Shown piece after piece: positions 61,313-64,000 of a DNA stretch of 64,000 nucleotides (position 1 is its first letter; each line of letters opens with the position of its first letter). The stretch covers positions 434,001 through 498,000 of the forward strand of contig NZ_CANNFH010000001.1 in NCBI RefSeq assembly GCF_947503875.1. The letters run 5' to 3'. This DNA is from an uncultured Polaribacter sp. Lineage in GTDB: Bacteria > Bacteroidota > Bacteroidia > Flavobacteriales > Flavobacteriaceae. The position numbers and the translations under genes are program-made. A model generated the notes under the pieces. That model was not told the DNA's origin. It saw only the letters and a program-made list of their open reading frames with translations, and did no database searches.

Positions 61313-63109
61313 TTAAAAGCAATATTTATTTTCAGCTTTTACTTTTTCTGCAATTTCGTTTCGTAAATCTACAATATCTGGGTAGTTTGCGTATTTGGTA
61401 AAACGTTTTAAACCCATTAACATCATGCGTTGTTCATCTCCTTCAGCAAAAGAAATAATACTTTCTTTACCTTTTTCTTCAATTTTATCTACAGCGTGAT
61501 ATAGATATAATTTAGACATTGCAATTTGTACAGATTGTTCCTTTTCGCTAGTGCGTTTTACATTTTTTTCTGTTCTTAAAATTGCAGATTCTGCCATATA
61601 AATTTCAATTAAAATATCTGCAGCAGCAATTAATAATTGTTGATGTTCTTCTATTTCTGGACCATATTTTTGCAATGCAGCACCAGCTACCATTAAAAAG
61701 GTCTTCTTTAATTTGGCAATCATTTCTTTTTCTTCAGAAAATAATACTGAATAATCAGGTGTATCAAAAGAAGGAATTCCCATTAAACTATTGGCAACTT
61801 CTGTTGCAGGACCAAGTAAATCTACATGTCCCTTCATTGCTTTTTTAATTAACATGCCAACAGATAGCATTCTGTTAATTTCATTGGTTCCTTCGTAAAT
61901 TCTTGCAATTCTAGCATCTCTCCACGCAGATTCCATTGGTGTTTCTTCAGAAAAGCCCATTCCACCAAAAATCTGAATACCTTCATCCGCACAATTTTGT
62001 ACATCTTCAGAAACGGCAACTTTTAAGATAGAACACTCAATCGCATATTCTTCCACACCTTTTAATTCTGCTTCTTGGTGGGTATTTCCAGCTTCTACTC
62101 TTAGAGCAATTCTGTCTTCTATGTCTTTAGACGCTCTGTAAGTTGCAGATTCTCCAACATAAGCATCTGTTGCCATTTCTGCTAATTTTATTTTAATAGC
62201 GCCAAAATTTGCAATAGGTGTTTTAAATTGCTTACGTTCTGTAGCATATTTTACAGCAGTTGTAATAATTCTTCTTTGAGAATCTAAACATGCAGCAGCT
62301 AATTTAATCCGACCAACGTTTAAAGCATTCATGGCAATTTTAAAGCCTTCACCACGTCCTGCTAACATGTTTTCTGCAGGAACAACAGTATCGTTAAAAA
62401 ATACTTGACGCGTAGAACTTGCTCTAATGCCTAATTTATGCTCTTCTTCACCTAAAGTTATTCCATTTGGATTGTCTTTATCGTATTCAACAATAAAGCC
62501 TGTAATATTTTTATCATTTTCTATTCTTGCAAAAACAATCATTACACGACAAAAACCTGCGTTAGAAATCCACATTTTTTGACCGTTAATTTTATAAGAT
62601 TTTCCATCAGCAGATAATTCTGCTGTTGTTTTTCCTGAATTTGCATCAGAACCAGCACCTGGCTCTGTTAAACAATAGGCACCAAACCATTCTCCAGTGG
62701 CCAACTTTGGTACATATTTTTGTTTTTGTTCTTCTGTTCCGTACAAAGTAATTGGCATTGTTCCAATACCAGTATGTGCTCCAAAAGCAGTACTAAAAGA
62801 ACCCGTTCCAGAAGAAATATAATCACAGGTTAATACAGTTGATACAAAGCCCATTCCTAAACCATCATAGGCTTCAGGAACAGCAACACCTAAAAAGCCT
62901 AGTTCTCCAGCTTTACGCATAACTTCTTCAGTTAATGCATAATCTTTAGCCTCAAAACGTGTTTTGTGTGGGATGATTTCTCTGTCATTAAATTCCATAA
63001 CAGCTTCTTTCATCATTTGCTGTTCTTCTGTAAAATCTTCAGGTGTAAAAACGTCTTCACAATTTGTTTCTTTTACAAGAAATTGTCCACCTCTTAATAA
63101 TTCTGCCAT
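61313..63109 (-). CDS. acyl-CoA dehydrogenase family protein
   Basis: FAD-dependent acyl-CoA dehydrogenase of 598 aa, first step of fatty-acid beta-oxidation. N-terminal domain (about 25-140), FAD-binding YCLTEPGAGSDANSGKTTA (about 147-165) and MWISNAG, C-terminal helical domain with QIFGGMGFSEETPMESAWRDARIARIYEGTNEIN (about 378-412; Glu in the EGTNEI context). A further C-terminal extension of about 180 aa gives the VLCAD-like length typical of Bacteroidota enzymes. Last gene of the fad operon; separated from the thiolase gene by a decayed S23-like gene. Confidence 0.94.
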   Translation of the reverse strand: MAELLRGGQFLVKETNCEDVFTPEDFTEEQQMMKEAVMEFNDREIIPHKTRFEAKDYALTEEVMRKAGELGFLGVAVPEAYDGLGMGFVSTVLTCDYISSGTGSFSTAFGAHTGIGTMPITLYGTEEQKQKYVPKLATGEWFGAYCLTEPGAGSDANSGKTTAELSADGKSYKINGQKMWISNAGFCRVMIVFARIENDKNITGFIVEYDKDNPNGITLGEEEHKLGIRASSTRQVFFNDTVVPAENMLAGRGEGFKIAMNALNVGRIKLAAACLDSQRRIITTAVKYATERKQFKTPIANFGAIKIKLAEMATDAYVGESATYRASKDIEDRIALRVEAGNTHQEAELKGVEEYAIECSILKVAVSEDVQNCADEGIQIFGGMGFSEETPMESAWRDARIARIYEGTNEINRMLSVGMLIKKAMKGHVDLLGPATEVANSLMGIPSFDTPDYSVLFSEEKEMIAKLKKTFLMVAGAALQKYGPEIEEHQQLLIAAADILIEIYMAESAILRTEKNVKRTSEKEQSVQIAMSKLYLYHAVDKIEEKGKESIISFAEGDEQRMMLMGLKRFTKYANYPDIVDLRNEIAEKVKAENKYCF

Positions 63110-63137
63110 TTTTATTGGATTTTAAGATTTCTAGAAT

Positions 63138-63514
63138 CAAGAATCAAGATTGTTTAAGTCTAGATTTGAAACTCGAAATCATTTTTTGTATTTATTTTAT
63201 TTTTTGCTCTAACTCTTTAAATTTTTCTTCCGTAACATAATTTTCGTTAAACGCTACATTTTATTGGGTTTCCCATTCGAAAGCAGAACCTAAACTATGC
63301 TCTAAGTAATTACTAAAATGTTTATCAGAACTTTTACTTGTTCCTTCAGAGATATTCGATGGGATAGAAACTGCACATCTATTCATTTGACTCATTAATC
63401 CATAAGTCTCAAATTTTGGAAAATTTCTTGTTCATTTATATGATTCAGTAACAAGTTCCATACTTGTAGACCATATTTTTAATTTTTTGAAGTTGTGCAT
63501 TGTCTTGATTCTTG
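63138..63514. repeat. 12-bp inverted repeats flanking the S23-like pseudogene
   Basis: CAAGAATCAAGA at 63138-63149 and TCTTGATTCTTG at 63503-63514 are exact inverses and bracket the pseudogene. A further partial copy GTCTTGATTCTT lies at 63524-63535. They could be terminal repeats of a small element or an instance of the short intergenic arrays seen elsewhere in the window. Confidence 0.5.
63144..63500 (-). pseudogene. four-helix bundle protein (S23/avd-like) pseudogene
   Basis: Not in the ORF track because it is broken. Reading the minus strand from ATG 63500 gives MHNFKKLKIWSTSMELVTES, then conserved GLMSQMNRCAVSIPSNISEG and SNYLEHSLGSAFEWETQ, then VTEEKFKELEQKI, the full pattern of the four-helix bundle (23S rRNA intervening sequence protein) family. 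All 119 codons stay in one frame but carry three stops (codon 23 TGA, codon 80 TAA, codon 103 TAA). Three nonsense changes and no frameshift suggest decay by substitution. It lies between the thiolase and acyl-CoA dehydrogenase genes. Confidence 0.85.
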
Positions 63515-63537
63515 TTTCTTAACGTCTTGATTCTTTT

Positions 63538-64000
63538 TTAAGAAAGAAACTCAAACACACCAGCAGCACCTTGTCCTGTTCCAACACACATGGTTACCAT
63601 TCCATATTTATTTTTCATATCGCGTTTGCGCATTTCATCAAACAATTGCACAGATAATTTAGCGCCTGTACAACCTAAAGGATGCCCTAATGCAATGGCT
63701 CCACCATTTACATTTACAATTTCTTGGTTTAAATCTAATTCACGCATCACAGCCAAAGATTGAGAGGCAAATGCCTCATTCAATTCAATTAAATCGATAT
63801 CATTTTGTTGTAAACCAGCTTGTTTTAATACTTTTGGAATTGCAGCCACAGGGCCAATTCCCATAATTCTTGGTTCTACACCAGCTGCAGCATAATTTAC
63901 AACTCTTGCAATCGGTTCAATATTTAATTCTTTTACCATTTCTTCACTCATTACCATTACAAAAGCGGCACCATCACTCATTTGAGAAGAATTACCCGCA
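63538..64000 (-). CDS. fadA: acetyl-CoA C-acyltransferase (thiolase), 5'-truncated by window edge
   Basis: C-terminal part of a degradative thiolase; the frame is open to the right edge, and the residues before the listed Met (AGNSSQ) continue the family pattern, so the true start lies outside. Visible active-site elements: [24 protein letters not shown] (catalytic His) and [13 protein letters not shown] (catalytic Cys near the C-terminus). The active-site Cys of the N-terminal half is not in the window. It cleaves 3-ketoacyl-CoA in beta-oxidation, together with the acyl-CoA dehydrogenase downstream. Confidence 0.93.
   Translation of the reverse strand, partial: AGNSSQMSDGAAFVMVMSEEMVKELNIEPIARVVNYAAAGVEPRIMGIGPVAAIPKVLKQAGLQQNDIDLIELNEAFASQSLAVMRELDLNQEIVNVNGGAIALGHPLGCTGAKLSVQLFDEMRKRDMKNKYGMVTMCVGTGQGAAGVFEFLS

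Overview
The window is a 64 kb piece of a low-GC (about 30 %) chromosome from a Bacteroidota, almost certainly a marine Flavobacteriaceae of the Polaribacter/Tenacibaculum kind (genus is inference). Supporting evidence: SusC/SusD pairs, TAnnTTTG-type -7 promoter boxes, A/T-rich leaders with few Shine-Dalgarno sites, Bacteroidota-only families (DUF4834, DUF5683, DUF6377, long multi-domain signal peptidase I) and many small lipoproteins.

Layout. 1-8.6 kb: end of a GH3/serine-hydrolase fusion (cut by the left edge), then leftward housekeeping genes (PlsC-like acyltransferase, BASS symporter, DUF4159, rsmE, GNAT protein, beta-barrel protein with a basic tail); two spacers carry the same pair of short tandem arrays. 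8.7-15.5 kb: rightward envelope polysaccharide block (DUF4834, YfhO-like, two glycosyltransferases, flippase) with 4-bp start/stop overlaps. 15.4-24.2 kb: leftward housekeeping block (DUF6122, Crp/Fnr regulator, WbqC, lepB, dapB, DUF5683, parB, parA, pepD, nitroreductase). 24.3-29.4 kb: DUF2851, a large zinc metalloprotease and a formylglycine-generating-enzyme-like lipoprotein with both catalytic cysteines. 29.5-35.2 kb: DabA/DabB inorganic-carbon uptake complex divergent from a His-rich DUF4198 protein and a HupE/UreJ-like membrane protein.

35.8-49.7 kb is a polysaccharide utilisation locus: GH16, GH3, two tandem GH30 enzymes, a PKD lipoprotein in the SusE position, SusD, SusC and a DUF6377 regulator. 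The content fits beta-1,3/1,6-glucan (laminarin) use. 50-55.5 kb: a GIY-YIG nuclease gene between a tRNA 3' remnant and tRNA-Pro, then a TonB receptor / PQQ-type sugar dehydrogenase / cytochrome c operon and trxB.

55.8-59.4 kb is the accessory island and the most novel part: two cassettes, each closed by its own perfect 10-bp inverted ends, arranged like integron gene cassettes around a 131-bp attC-like junction. Cassette 1 carries a PLD-nuclease with helicase-associated repeats; cassette 2 carries a membrane-anchored receiver protein and a divergent histidine-kinase-like ATPase. No integrase is present. The last 4.5 kb hold a J-domain/KTSC protein, a lipoprotein, and a fatty-acid oxidation operon (acyl-CoA dehydrogenase, thiolase cut by the right edge) interrupted by a decayed four-helix-bundle (S23) gene with three in-frame stops.

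All family calls come from reading motifs by eye; no search was run.
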